From NCBI GenBank assembly GCA_963677395.2, contig OY781965.2, positions 3,286,001 through 3,350,000 on the forward strand: 64,000 bases of DNA. Reading direction: 5' to 3'. Under the pieces are notes generated by a model that searched no databases, was not told the DNA's origin, and worked only from the letters and a program-made list of their open reading frames with translations. The position numbers were made by a program, and so were the translations under genes. Positions 50,074 to 59,014 of this stretch are shown in pieces; the first letter of the stretch is position 1, and every line of letters begins with the position of its first letter. Source of the DNA: G963667975 sp963677395 (GTDB lineage Bacteria > Bacteroidota > Bacteroidia > Bacteroidales > G963667975).

Positions 50074-52224
50074 TCAAATTCCCAGTTTTCCCCTAAGTTT
50101 ATCGATCAGACTTTCTTTATTCTCACTGGCATTTATCAATGTCCGGTAATATTTATCGATTTTCAGTTCATCGGGAATAAATACTGGTTTATGTTCATTT
50201 TTCAATCTATACATTAATGCCCCGGTTTGTTTCTGTAAGCCAGACGTTTTACGGACATCCTGCCCTAACTCACGTAAAGCTTTGATGCATGAAATTGCCT
50301 TGTCATATCGTTTTTCTGAAATCCACTCTGTGCAAAGCAGCCTTAAGCCAACTGTATCTTTTTGAAATAAAAGCGATTGTTCCGAAGAAATTGCATTAAT
50401 CCGGAACAAAGAACCGGAGATCTTTTCAACGTACAGATCTTTTTCAACCATCCCTTTAATACAGGCAGAGGTGTCGTGATTTGTGCAAGCAGCGGCTGTT
50501 CTTTGATTTAAAATCTGAAAATCAGTGGCAGGAGCTATCTCTCGCTTCAGCTTTTTGATTTCAGACAAAGAAATTGAGCACTCTCTAGCGTAAGACGTAT
50601 CCTGCAAAAATGAGTCAATCACCTGCATTGCATCACTATAGCTGGAAGAATACGATAGATTACGAGCTTTGTACAATGTATAATCGAGCGAATCCTGATA
50701 AAGTTGACACTGTTGACGTAAACGCTTTTGACGATAGCTCTCAAATAGCATATTTACACCATTCAGGCGAAGAAGATTCCCATCTTCCGCAATTTTATAA
50801 TAAACATTGCAGATACTATCGGCCTCCCTGATATTTTTATTCCACAGGTAAAAAGATGCTTTACTGATCGGTTCTGAAAAGCAGGCAATTGCCGATGACT
50901 CAAGCAAAGGATCCAACTCAGCAGGAAACTTTTGTCCTTTCTGACGATAAGATTCATGAGCCAAAAGGAACATTTGCAGAGCTTCCGGATAACGATCACG
51001 GCTTACCATTTGCTTTCCTTCTAAAATCATATAATCAACAGACGATTCGGATTTTTGGGCATGGTTTAATTTTCGGGAAGAATGTCTTTTGGATTTCTTT
51101 TTCGATTTTTTAGATCGTTCGAATCTATTAACTATTGGTTTTGGAGATGAATTTTGAACCAAATCAACTCCAACAAACTCTGTATCAGTCTTAAAATCCT
51201 GAATATCTTTTTGACTCCATTTCTGACGAAGATCTTCATCAGTATAAGCTAACAAGGTATCGGCAAGTGAATGATAAAACTGAGCTTCACCATCGCGTTT
51301 TCGCAATTTCAAATTAGACGCCTGACGATACAGTGAACTTACAATCTGATTAGAGTATTTTTTTTCTGCCGGATTCAGTACAATTTGTGAATTATATTTC
51401 TTTCTGATTTCCAATGCATTTAGCAAATATGATTGTGCAAGCAATGTTTTATTTGCTTCGAGTGATTGTTTACATACCAGAATAAAAGCCTGGTATAAAC
51501 CTTGCCTGGCCAGTGAAAAATACGCATCCAATTGTTTTTGATTACAATGTTTAAAATGTTCTTCCTGACAATATTTTTCAGCAACTTCAAGCAATTCATG
51601 CGCTTCTTTATACAATCCTTCGTCAATACGGGCTTTGGCATTATTCATCAGAACTTCATACTGTTGTTTCTGGAGTAAATCCAGTAAATAGGACTGTTGT
51701 TCATCATAGTATAATACCCCGGCAACATTCCGGATAAGGCTGAGCGAAAGTGCGTAATCCCGTTTTATAAAGGCAATTTTCGATAATTGATAGACCGATG
51801 GAACAAAAAAGGAATTATAGCGCAACGAAAGCTCAAAACCTGACTTTGCATTGAGAGTATCTCCAGCATTGAGTCGTTCCATTGCACGTTTATAGAGCCA
51901 GAAATCAATTGATTGCAAATATGAATTTAACACGATGCGCTGATTTGCAGTTTCCAGCTTAAGTTTTTCAAATATTTCAGGATTATATGCAGAGCCTGAT
52001 TTTTTGACGGATAATTGTGCGTAATTCAAAAATTGTTCTGCTTCATCCAGCATACAATCATAAACCGGAATAAGTTCTATTTTCGAAAAATCAAACTTTT
52101 CTAACAGTGCAAGGTAATGTATTGTAACCGAATCGGGATTCTGAGAAATATTTTGAGCTGATATCAGCGATGTTCTCCCCAAAAGAAGAAATGCCAGAAC
52201 AGAGAGAATAAATGTGAAGCGCAT
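50074..52224 (-). CDS. Large exported hypothetical, helical repeats
   Basis: 716 residues with a signal peptide (MRFTFILSVLAFLLLGRTSLISAQ). Most of the protein is helical, with TPR-like patterns: LYKEAHELLEVAEKYC, YPEALQMFLLAHESYRQKG and ILSKKRYDKAIS-like RYDKAISCIKALRELG. A basic Ser/Lys segment (about 370-395, SKKSKKKSKRHSSRK) splits it. Family unknown. Similar large periplasmic helical-repeat proteins are common in Bacteroidota. It stands alone between smpB (convergent) and a divergent small gene. Gene certain, function open. Confidence 0.7.
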   Translation of the reverse strand: MRFTFILSVLAFLLLGRTSLISAQNISQNPDSVTIHYLALLEKFDFSKIELIPVYDCMLDEAEQFLNYAQLSVKKSGSAYNPEIFEKLKLETANQRIVLNSYLQSIDFWLYKRAMERLNAGDTLNAKSGFELSLRYNSFFVPSVYQLSKIAFIKRDYALSLSLIRNVAGVLYYDEQQSYLLDLLQKQQYEVLMNNAKARIDEGLYKEAHELLEVAEKYCQEEHFKHCNQKQLDAYFSLARQGLYQAFILVCKQSLEANKTLLAQSYLLNALEIRKKYNSQIVLNPAEKKYSNQIVSSLYRQASNLKLRKRDGEAQFYHSLADTLLAYTDEDLRQKWSQKDIQDFKTDTEFVGVDLVQNSSPKPIVNRFERSKKSKKKSKRHSSRKLNHAQKSESSVDYMILEGKQMVSRDRYPEALQMFLLAHESYRQKGQKFPAELDPLLESSAIACFSEPISKASFYLWNKNIREADSICNVYYKIAEDGNLLRLNGVNMLFESYRQKRLRQQCQLYQDSLDYTLYKARNLSYSSSYSDAMQVIDSFLQDTSYARECSISLSEIKKLKREIAPATDFQILNQRTAAACTNHDTSACIKGMVEKDLYVEKISGSLFRINAISSEQSLLFQKDTVGLRLLCTEWISEKRYDKAISCIKALRELGQDVRKTSGLQKQTGALMYRLKNEHKPVFIPDELKIDKYYRTLINASENKESLIDKLRGKLGI

Positions 52225-52385
52225 AGTGTACTTAAGAATCGCTTTATTTTGGGCAAAGGTATCAAATAGGAACGAAAATACTAAAAATAATCGATCGATG
52301 GTCTTGAAAATTAACGGAAATATTTGTTTTTACATGCATTTTACATTTATAAGATGATTACTTTTGCAACAATTCAACCAGACCT

Positions 52386-52814
52386 TTGAAAGCACATCAA
52401 AACCTTTGCAAACGACTATTTATCAAGGCGTTTATATTCCTATACCCGGGAATATGTATGCTTTTTATGTGTTTTTTAATTCAGCAAAATAAAGCTTGTT
52501 CAGAGGCTGACTTCCTTAAAGAAAATCTGACATCTTTTCCGCAATGCGAGATATCTCAGACAAACGAATTTGCAAACCTTATTGACTTCCGTAATAATGA
52601 TAATTTACTCCCCCAAAATGCTGACCAGGTTGAACAATTCAATCTGTTTCATCCTGTTAAAGAGAAACAAGATCAATTTTATTATGCTTATCAAAATCTC
52701 TTAGCACTCCAGTTACAAATCTGTGCCAGCAAAAATGCTTATCATTTATTTGAAAAAGGAAAAATAACCGGAATACAGGATATTTCAATTTTCACACATC
52801 GATTACGATTATAA
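52386..52814 (+). CDS. Small exported or membrane hypothetical
   Basis: 142 residues. The N-terminus has one hydrophobic segment (AFIFLYPGICMLFMCFLIQ) after a basic MKAHQNLCKRLFIK, either a signal or a membrane anchor. The rest is soluble with no known domain. It is transcribed toward the sodium-pump genes, and its stop lies 68 bases before the next small ORF. Coding by length and context only. Confidence 0.5.
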   Translation: MKAHQNLCKRLFIKAFIFLYPGICMLFMCFLIQQNKACSEADFLKENLTSFPQCEISQTNEFANLIDFRNNDNLLPQNADQVEQFNLFHPVKEKQDQFYYAYQNLLALQLQICASKNAYHLFEKGKITGIQDISIFTHRLRL

Positions 52815-52882
52815 AACAGTTTAATCGCCTAATTACGATTCAAATAAAAGAGAAGCAACCAATCAATTAATTTAATATTATT

Positions 52883-53038
52883 ATGTATCAAGCCTGGATA
52901 AATACAGCCATTTTAATTTTGGCAACCGTGATTATAGGGATGTTTGTCGCCCTGTTAATCCACCTAACTGTAGTAATTATTCGCAGTTCCGACAACTGGA
53001 GTTTTGCAAACCTGAAAAACTATTTCAAACACCAATAG
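52883..53038 (+). CDS. Small single-span protein before OadB-like gene
   Basis: 51 residues from ATG 52883: MYQAWINTAILILATVIIGM, continuing hydrophobic to about residue 34, then a polar tail ending NLKNYFKHQ. Its stop is 13 bases before the OadB-like gene. In decarboxylase pumps a small one-span gamma (OadG-like) subunit is usually encoded beside beta, so this is a fair candidate for such a subunit (inference; too short to recognise by sequence). Confidence 0.55.
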   Translation: MYQAWINTAILILATVIIGMFVALLIHLTVVIIRSSDNWSFANLKNYFKHQ

Positions 53039-53051
53039 ACAAAAAATCACA

Positions 53052-54272
53052 ATGGAAATCAGCAAAGTACTTGATCTGTTTCAGGGTATATCTACCCTTA
53101 TGGCATCTGAAACTAATATTTTCATAGCTCGTATCTGCCTTATTCTTCTGGGATTATTATTAGTCTATCTTGGGAAAAAAGGAGTATTAGAACCTTTATT
53201 AATGATTCCTATGGGTTTGGGAATGGCAACTATCAATGCAGGTATCTTATTTATGCCCGATGGAAGCCAGGGGAATTTATTTGTAGATCCGTTAGTTACA
53301 AATCCAACACAGTTATTAGATATTTTACAAATTGACTTTCTTCAGCCAATTTACACCTTTACGTTCAGTAATGGTCTGATTGCCTGTTTTGTATTTATGG
53401 GAATCGGTGTATTATTGGATGTAGGTTTTTTACTGCAACGTCCTTTTAGTAGTATGGTATTGGCATTATTTGGTGAGCTTGGCACATTTCTAACATTACC
53501 CATTGCAATGTGGCTCGGACTCAGTGCAAATGATGCTGCTTCTATTGCGATGGTAGGAGGTGCTGATGGTCCTATGGTTCTCTTTACATCATTAAGCCTG
53601 TCGAAAAACCTTTTTGTACCGATTACAGTTGTAGCTTATCTATACCTTGGTTTAACCTACGGTGGATACCCATACCTTATCAAACTTATGGTTCCGAAAC
53701 GTTTACGTGCAATCCAAATGCCAGTTTCAAAAAAGGTAAAACCTATAACTTCTAATCAGAAACTGGCATTTGCGGTTATTATGTGCATCATATTATGTCT
53801 GTTATTCCCTGTTGCAGCTCCTTTATTCTTCTCGTTATTCATAGGTGTTGCCGTTCGGGAATCAGGACTTACCCATATTGTGGAATTTATTGCCGGACCA
53901 CTGTTGTATGGTTCTACATTCTTTTTAGGATTGCTTCTGGGCATCTTATGCGAAGCTCATTTATTGTTAAATCCTGAAATTCTGGTTCTGTTATTATTAG
54001 GTATTCTGGCTCTGTTAATCTCTGGTATCGGAGGCATCTTAGGAGGATACTTTATGTATTTTATAACCGGAAAGAAATTTAACCCGGTAATTGGTATTGC
54101 GGCTGTAAGTTGTGTTCCTACTACTGCAAAAGTTGCACAAAAATCAGTTAATGAAGTAAATCCGAACTCAATTATTTTGCCACAGGCATTGGGTGCAAAT
54201 ATTTGTGGTGTTATCACTACCGCTATTATTGCTGGTTTATACATTACATTAATTCCTCTTCTTTTTAAATAG
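53052..54272 (+). CDS. Na+-translocating decarboxylase beta subunit (OadB/GcdB type)
   Basis: 406 residues, about ten membrane segments. The signature NDAASIAMVGGADGPMVLFTSLSL (GGADGP, with Asp in the ion path) and the C-terminal CVPTTAKVAQKSVNEVNPNSIILPQALGANICGVI match OadB/MmdB/GcdB. Known: couples decarboxylation on an alpha/biotin complex to Na+ export. No alpha or biotin-carrier gene adjoins; instead two NhaD antiporters follow after 27 bases. The pump partner must therefore be encoded elsewhere, or this beta subunit has another use. Confidence 0.85.
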   Translation: MEISKVLDLFQGISTLMASETNIFIARICLILLGLLLVYLGKKGVLEPLLMIPMGLGMATINAGILFMPDGSQGNLFVDPLVTNPTQLLDILQIDFLQPIYTFTFSNGLIACFVFMGIGVLLDVGFLLQRPFSSMVLALFGELGTFLTLPIAMWLGLSANDAASIAMVGGADGPMVLFTSLSLSKNLFVPITVVAYLYLGLTYGGYPYLIKLMVPKRLRAIQMPVSKKVKPITSNQKLAFAVIMCIILCLLFPVAAPLFFSLFIGVAVRESGLTHIVEFIAGPLLYGSTFFLGLLLGILCEAHLLLNPEILVLLLLGILALLISGIGGILGGYFMYFITGKKFNPVIGIAAVSCVPTTAKVAQKSVNEVNPNSIILPQALGANICGVITTAIIAGLYITLIPLLFK

Positions 54273-54299
54273 CCGATTATTAACTAAACAATTGAATTT

Positions 54300-55748
54300 A
54301 TGAAGAATGCAATTTTATCAACTATTGTCGCGAAGCTACTAAGAATCCCCAAATCATGGCTCGCTGTACTTGTACTGGTACTGATTCCTGTTTTTAGTTT
54401 TGCTCAGGAAGCAGCTACCACCACAGCTCAGGCAATGCCTGAAATCTTTGGTATTCGTATCGAATTTATCCTGTTTGCTTTGGTATTGCTCGGGGTAGCG
54501 TTGTTTCACAATCACACTTTTTGGGTTGCCATTATTGGTGTAACCGTTATTTTGATTTTCAAGCTCATTTTTGATTCAAATTTCAATCTGTTTGAGCATA
54601 TTGCAGGGCATAATTCGTTTATCGAACAGCTTAAAGATAAAGATCTCCGTCAGGGTGAGTGGTCAACCATTGTAAACCTGTTGGGTTTGCTTCTGGGCTT
54701 TGCTATACTGGCAAAGGTTTTTGAAGAATCAGGCGTACCGGATATTCTTCCTAAATTTTTACCAGACGACTGGAAAGGTCCTTTCATGCTTTTAATCTTC
54801 GTTTGCGTTATATCATCATTCCTTGATAATATTGCTGCCGCATTAATTGGTGGTACCATTGCAATTGTGGTATTCAAAGGTAAAGTTCATATCGGATATA
54901 TTGCAGGGATTGTTGCGGCAAGTAATGCCGGAGGCTCGGGCTCTGTTGTGGGCGACACCACCACTACCATGATGTGGATTGACGGAGTTAGTCCTTTTAA
55001 CGTATTACACGCATTTATTGCAGCAATTGTTGCTACTCTTTTTATCGCTTATTTTGCAGCCCGTCAGCAACATAAATTTCAACCAATTGAAAAAGACCCT
55101 CCTGTTGGTGCAAAAGTGAACTGGAAATATCTGCTTGTTGTGGTTTTAATCCTTATTGGAGCTATTATCTCTAACTTTATGTATGATATGCCTGCATTGG
55201 GTGTTTGGATTGCGTTGATTATCGGCTCATTATTCACCAAACTTCCATGGAAAGAAGTTCCGGGAGCCATTATGGGCACAATATTTCTGTTATGCCTGGT
55301 TACCTGCGCTTCGTTGATGCCGGTAGAAACCTTACCAGATGCTCATTGGTCGACTGCTTTTGTACTTGGCTTTGTATCAGCCGTATTTGACAATATTCCT
55401 TTAACAAAACTTTGTCTGGAACAAGGTCACTACGACTGGGGTATGCTTGCTTATTCTGTAGGATTTGGAGGTTCAATGATCTGGTTCGGATCTTCAGCAG
55501 GGGTTGCTATTACCAACAAGTTTCCTGAATCACGTAATGTAATGCTTTGGATTCGAAAAGGATGGCACGTAACTGTTGCTTATATCCTCGGATTCTTTGT
55601 GCTCTATTTTACAATGGGTTGGGAACCTGCAAGTAACAAAAAACATACAGAACCTGTAATTGATTGTAAAGCAAAGGACTGTAAAGCAGCTCACGATGCC
55701 AAAGCAATGCAACTTGGAGAAGAACAATTGGAAAAACAAAAAGAATAA
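54300..55748 (+). CDS. nhaD: NhaD-type Na+/H+ antiporter, copy 1
   Basis: 482 residues. An N-terminal signal-like segment (WLAVLVLVLIPVFSFAQ) is followed by about 11 membrane segments. SSFLDNIAAALIGGTIAIVVFKGKVHIGYIAGIVAASNAGGSGSVVGDTTTTMMWIDG (with D and TT in the ion site) and SAVFDNIPLTKLCLEQGHYDWG are NhaD/ArsB-superfamily hallmarks. It begins 27 bases after the OadB-like gene, so likely in the same operon. The C-terminal tail is polar with DCKAKDCKAAHDAKAM. A terminator at 55765-55795 separates it from copy 2. Confidence 0.9.
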   Translation: MKNAILSTIVAKLLRIPKSWLAVLVLVLIPVFSFAQEAATTTAQAMPEIFGIRIEFILFALVLLGVALFHNHTFWVAIIGVTVILIFKLIFDSNFNLFEHIAGHNSFIEQLKDKDLRQGEWSTIVNLLGLLLGFAILAKVFEESGVPDILPKFLPDDWKGPFMLLIFVCVISSFLDNIAAALIGGTIAIVVFKGKVHIGYIAGIVAASNAGGSGSVVGDTTTTMMWIDGVSPFNVLHAFIAAIVATLFIAYFAARQQHKFQPIEKDPPVGAKVNWKYLLVVVLILIGAIISNFMYDMPALGVWIALIIGSLFTKLPWKEVPGAIMGTIFLLCLVTCASLMPVETLPDAHWSTAFVLGFVSAVFDNIPLTKLCLEQGHYDWGMLAYSVGFGGSMIWFGSSAGVAITNKFPESRNVMLWIRKGWHVTVAYILGFFVLYFTMGWEPASNKKHTEPVIDCKAKDCKAAHDAKAMQLGEEQLEKQKE

Positions 55749-55764
55749 GTTTAAAAATATACTT

Positions 55765-55795
55765 AGGAGAGTCTGTAATAGACTCTCCTTTTTTT
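55765..55795 (+). terminator. Terminator after nhaD copy 1
   Basis: AGGAGAGTCT-GTAAT-AGACTCTCCT then a T run: a perfect 10-bp stem and typical rho-independent terminator. Confidence 0.9.
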
Positions 55796-56048
55796 CGGAT
55801 TGTTTGCGTCTCAGGTAAATACCCGTTTTTTTCTTAGAGGTTATCTTAAAGTGAATTATAAAAATCCAAAACTGCCATCACAAAACACGTATTATTAAAT
55901 ATGATTTAATTCAGAATTATCACTATGTAATGCCTATATTATATAAGAAATATTAAGATTAATTGAATTTGTGGAGATTGAACTGTTACATTTTTCCAGT
56001 CAATATTAAATGTCTATTTTTGGTAATTATTAACCAACATCAAAAATA
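55796..56048. other. Intergenic region between the nhaD copies
   Basis: No gene seen. TATTTTTG at 56015-56022 fits the -7 box TAnnTTTG, 27 bases before copy 2, so copy 2 probably has its own promoter. The rest is plain AT-rich DNA. Confidence 0.5.
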
Positions 56049-57497
56049 ATGAGAAATGTACAGACCCTCTTGAGCACCTTTAATTCACTGAGTAAAAATC
56101 TGAAGGCAATAATATTTATAACCATTGCCTTATTTATTCCAGCTATCGCCTTTGCCTCACATGACATTGCCGGCACTGTTACAATGCCTGAATTATTCGG
56201 AATCAGAGTTGAATTTATCATGTTTGCCATTGTTTTACTTGGCGTTGCCCTATTTCACGACCACACATTCTGGGTGGCAATCATCGGCCTTACTTCTATT
56301 TTGATTTTTAAACTGATTTTTGATAAAGGTTTTAATTTTAGCGAGCACATGTTTGGTGAAACGCCAATCGTAAAACAATTTCTCGACAAAGAGATTCGTC
56401 AGGGCGAATGGGGAATTCTGCTCAATCTGCTTGGATTGCTGCTTGGGTTTGCTGTTCTTGCAAAAGTTTTTGAAGAGTCGGGCATACCGGAAGTATTACC
56501 TAAATTCCTGCCCGACGACTGGAAGGGTCCATTTGTACTGTTGATATTTATATTTATCATGTCTTCATTCCTTGATAATATTGCTGCCGCATTAATTGGT
56601 GGTACCATTGCAATTGTGGTATTCAAAGGTAAAGTTCATATCGGATATATTGCAGCCATTGTTGCGGCAAGTAATGCAGGAGGAGCAGGCTCTGTTGTAG
56701 GCGACACTACTACCACCATGATGTGGATTGACGGAGTTAGTCCTTTCAATGTATTACATGCATTTATTGCTTCTGCTGTCGCATTTATTTTCTTTGCATG
56801 GTTTGGCGCACATCAACAGGATAAATTCCAACGTATTGTAAAAGATGCAAATCCGGATATCAAAATCGACTGGGGTAAAATTGCCATTGTAATCTTAATT
56901 CTGACAGGTGCAATTGTATCAAATGTAGTGTATGATATGCCCGCTTTAGGGGTTTGGATTGCAATTATCATTGGTTCATCTTTCCGCAAGATGCCATGGC
57001 ATGAAATCCCTGCATCAATAATGGGCACTGCGTTTCTGCTATGTCTGGTAATGTGTGCTTCTATGATGCCTGTTGAAACCTTGCCTGACGCACACTGGAC
57101 AACAGCCTTTGTACTTGGCTTTGTTTCAGCCGTCTTCGACAATATTCCGTTAACAAAACTCTGTCTGGAACAAGGTCACTACGACTGGGGTATGCTCGCT
57201 TATGCCGTAGGTTTTGGAGGCTCAATGGTATGGTTTGGTTCCTCTGCAGGTGTTGCTATTACAAACAAATTCCCTGAAGGTCGCAATGTGATGCTTTGGG
57301 TTCGAAAAGGATGGCACGTGATGCTTGCCTATATAATCGGATTCTTTGCTCTCTGGATAATCTGGAACTGGGAACCGGCAAATAACAAAAAGCATACAGA
57401 GCCTGTAATTGATTGCAAGGCGAAAGATTGTAAAGCTGCTAAAGAAGCTAAAATTATAAAACTTGGCGAAGAACAATTGAAAGAGCAAGGTGAATAA
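56049..57497 (+). CDS. nhaD: NhaD-type Na+/H+ antiporter, copy 2
   Basis: 482 residues, the same length as copy 1 and co-linear with it, including the polar tail DCKAKDCKAAKEAKIIKLGEE. The same ion-site motifs are present (SSFLDNIAAALIGGT, GDTTTTMMWIDG, SAVFDNIPLTKLCLEQGHYDWG). The 91 bases 56565-56655 equal 54816-54906 of copy 1 exactly, while the flanks differ at many silent sites. Tandem duplicate with its own promoter and terminator, so the copies can be expressed differently. N-terminal segments differ most. Confidence 0.9.
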   Translation: MRNVQTLLSTFNSLSKNLKAIIFITIALFIPAIAFASHDIAGTVTMPELFGIRVEFIMFAIVLLGVALFHDHTFWVAIIGLTSILIFKLIFDKGFNFSEHMFGETPIVKQFLDKEIRQGEWGILLNLLGLLLGFAVLAKVFEESGIPEVLPKFLPDDWKGPFVLLIFIFIMSSFLDNIAAALIGGTIAIVVFKGKVHIGYIAAIVAASNAGGAGSVVGDTTTTMMWIDGVSPFNVLHAFIASAVAFIFFAWFGAHQQDKFQRIVKDANPDIKIDWGKIAIVILILTGAIVSNVVYDMPALGVWIAIIIGSSFRKMPWHEIPASIMGTAFLLCLVMCASMMPVETLPDAHWTTAFVLGFVSAVFDNIPLTKLCLEQGHYDWGMLAYAVGFGGSMVWFGSSAGVAITNKFPEGRNVMLWVRKGWHVMLAYIIGFFALWIIWNWEPANNKKHTEPVIDCKAKDCKAAKEAKIIKLGEEQLKEQGE

Positions 57498-57526
57498 TTA
57501 ATTTTTTGCTTTGATATTCATAAAAG

Positions 57527-57561
57527 ATGAGGCTGTCTGGTCAATGACAGCCTCATTTTTT
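57527..57561 (+). terminator. Terminator after nhaD copy 2
   Basis: ATGAGGCTGTC-TGGTCAAT-GACAGCCTCAT then TTTTT: a perfect 11-bp stem and strong rho-independent terminator; also near the end of the convergent nuo operon. Confidence 0.9.
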
Positions 57562-57625
57562 ATGATCCTTTTCGAGTTCATCGACGTTTGAGGGTGTTTA
57601 AAAATATATTCACCACCAGTATTCA

Positions 57626-59005
57626 TTATTTCAGTTCCATGATAAGCGAAGGGAAAACGCCCAACAAAAACGTAATGAGTGTTGTGACGATAAGAATAAT
57701 GCGAATTTCTGTTTTAAGTTTTACAGGTTGAAATGGTATTTCGTTTACCTTAAATAAGATACTTACAGGTTTTAAATAATAGCCCAAACTTATTGCTGAT
57801 GCAAGTACTGCCAGTACCACTATCCAGATATATCCGGCTTCTGCAATCGAAATAAAGAGATATAATTTTGCCATAAATCCGGCCAATAACGGAATTCCAG
57901 CCATCGAAAGCAATGATACAATCAATGCGATTGCCATCATAAGGTTATTTCGCCCCATCCCTCCTATTTCGGCAATATCATCCGAGTGACGCACTTCTAT
58001 CACGGTAGTTAATACGGCAAATAAAGCAATGGTTGCCATTGAATAGGATGTGGCATACAAAAAGAGAGAATTATCTGACGTTCCACTTAGCGCCAGCACT
58101 GCCAGCAACATAAAACCTGCATGCGATATTCCTGAATAGGCGATCATTCGCTTAAATCCGGTTTGTTTCAAGGCCACAAGACCTGCAACCATAAATGACA
58201 ATACGGATATTACAATCACATAATGAGCCCAACCCTTACTAAATCCCATAAAACAATGCGCAAATAAACGATAAAAAGCGGCAATCGCTCCTACTTTTAC
58301 CACCGAAGCCATGAAGGAAACAATGACCACCGGAGAACCTTCATACACATCGGGAGCCCAGAAGTGGAAAGGGACTGCCGCAATTTTGAAGAATAAACCT
58401 ACCGACAACAAAATCATTCCGGTATAAAACATGTTTCCGGGCATTTGTTGATGTTGAGATACAAAAGACGATAATTCATGCAGATCAAATGTTCCGGTTG
58501 ATCCATACAACAATGCAATTCCCAATAACATTACTCCGGTAGCAAACGAACCCATCAAGAAGTACTTCATAGCAGCTTCGTTCGATTCAAATTTTCGTTT
58601 GCGACTTCCTGCCAGTATATAAAGCGAGATAGATACAATCTCAATCCCAATAAACAACATCGTCATATTTCCGAATGAGGTAACCAAAAGTAATCCCGTT
58701 GTAGCAAAAAGCAGCAAGGCCGAAATTTCATCCAGATGTTTCTCTTTTTGAGAATAGTGTGCATGAAACAGCAGGAAAACAAGCATCACCGATCCCAGAA
58801 TCAATCCATTGAACTGTACTGAGAAATTGTCGTACACAATCATATCGTTATAATAACGATGTTCTGTTCCCCACAAACCTGCATTAAAGCAAAAAGCTGT
58901 TATCAAACCTGCAAGAGCTATCCAAAGAGAGAGCTCAGGTTTGCGGAATGCTCCGGCCATCATTACAAGCATACCGGTAAGTACCAGTGTTATTATTACT
59001 TCCAT
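57626..59005 (-). CDS. nuoN: NADH-quinone oxidoreductase subunit N
   Basis: 459 residues, about 14 membrane segments, antiporter-like subunit. The conserved segments MLFIGIEIVSISLYILAGSRKRKFESNEAAMKYFLMGSFATGVMLLGIALLYG (Glu in TM5 and Lys in TM7/8 region) and MIAYSGISHAGFMLLA are typical. Known: one of three Mrp-like proton channels of complex I. Last gene of the operon, nine bases after nuoM, and ahead of the terminator at 57527-57561. Confidence 0.92.
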   Translation of the reverse strand: MEVIITLVLTGMLVMMAGAFRKPELSLWIALAGLITAFCFNAGLWGTEHRYYNDMIVYDNFSVQFNGLILGSVMLVFLLFHAHYSQKEKHLDEISALLLFATTGLLLVTSFGNMTMLFIGIEIVSISLYILAGSRKRKFESNEAAMKYFLMGSFATGVMLLGIALLYGSTGTFDLHELSSFVSQHQQMPGNMFYTGMILLSVGLFFKIAAVPFHFWAPDVYEGSPVVIVSFMASVVKVGAIAAFYRLFAHCFMGFSKGWAHYVIVISVLSFMVAGLVALKQTGFKRMIAYSGISHAGFMLLAVLALSGTSDNSLFLYATSYSMATIALFAVLTTVIEVRHSDDIAEIGGMGRNNLMMAIALIVSLLSMAGIPLLAGFMAKLYLFISIAEAGYIWIVVLAVLASAISLGYYLKPVSILFKVNEIPFQPVKLKTEIRIILIVTTLITFLLGVFPSLIMELK

Positions 59006-59014
59006 CGTTATCGT

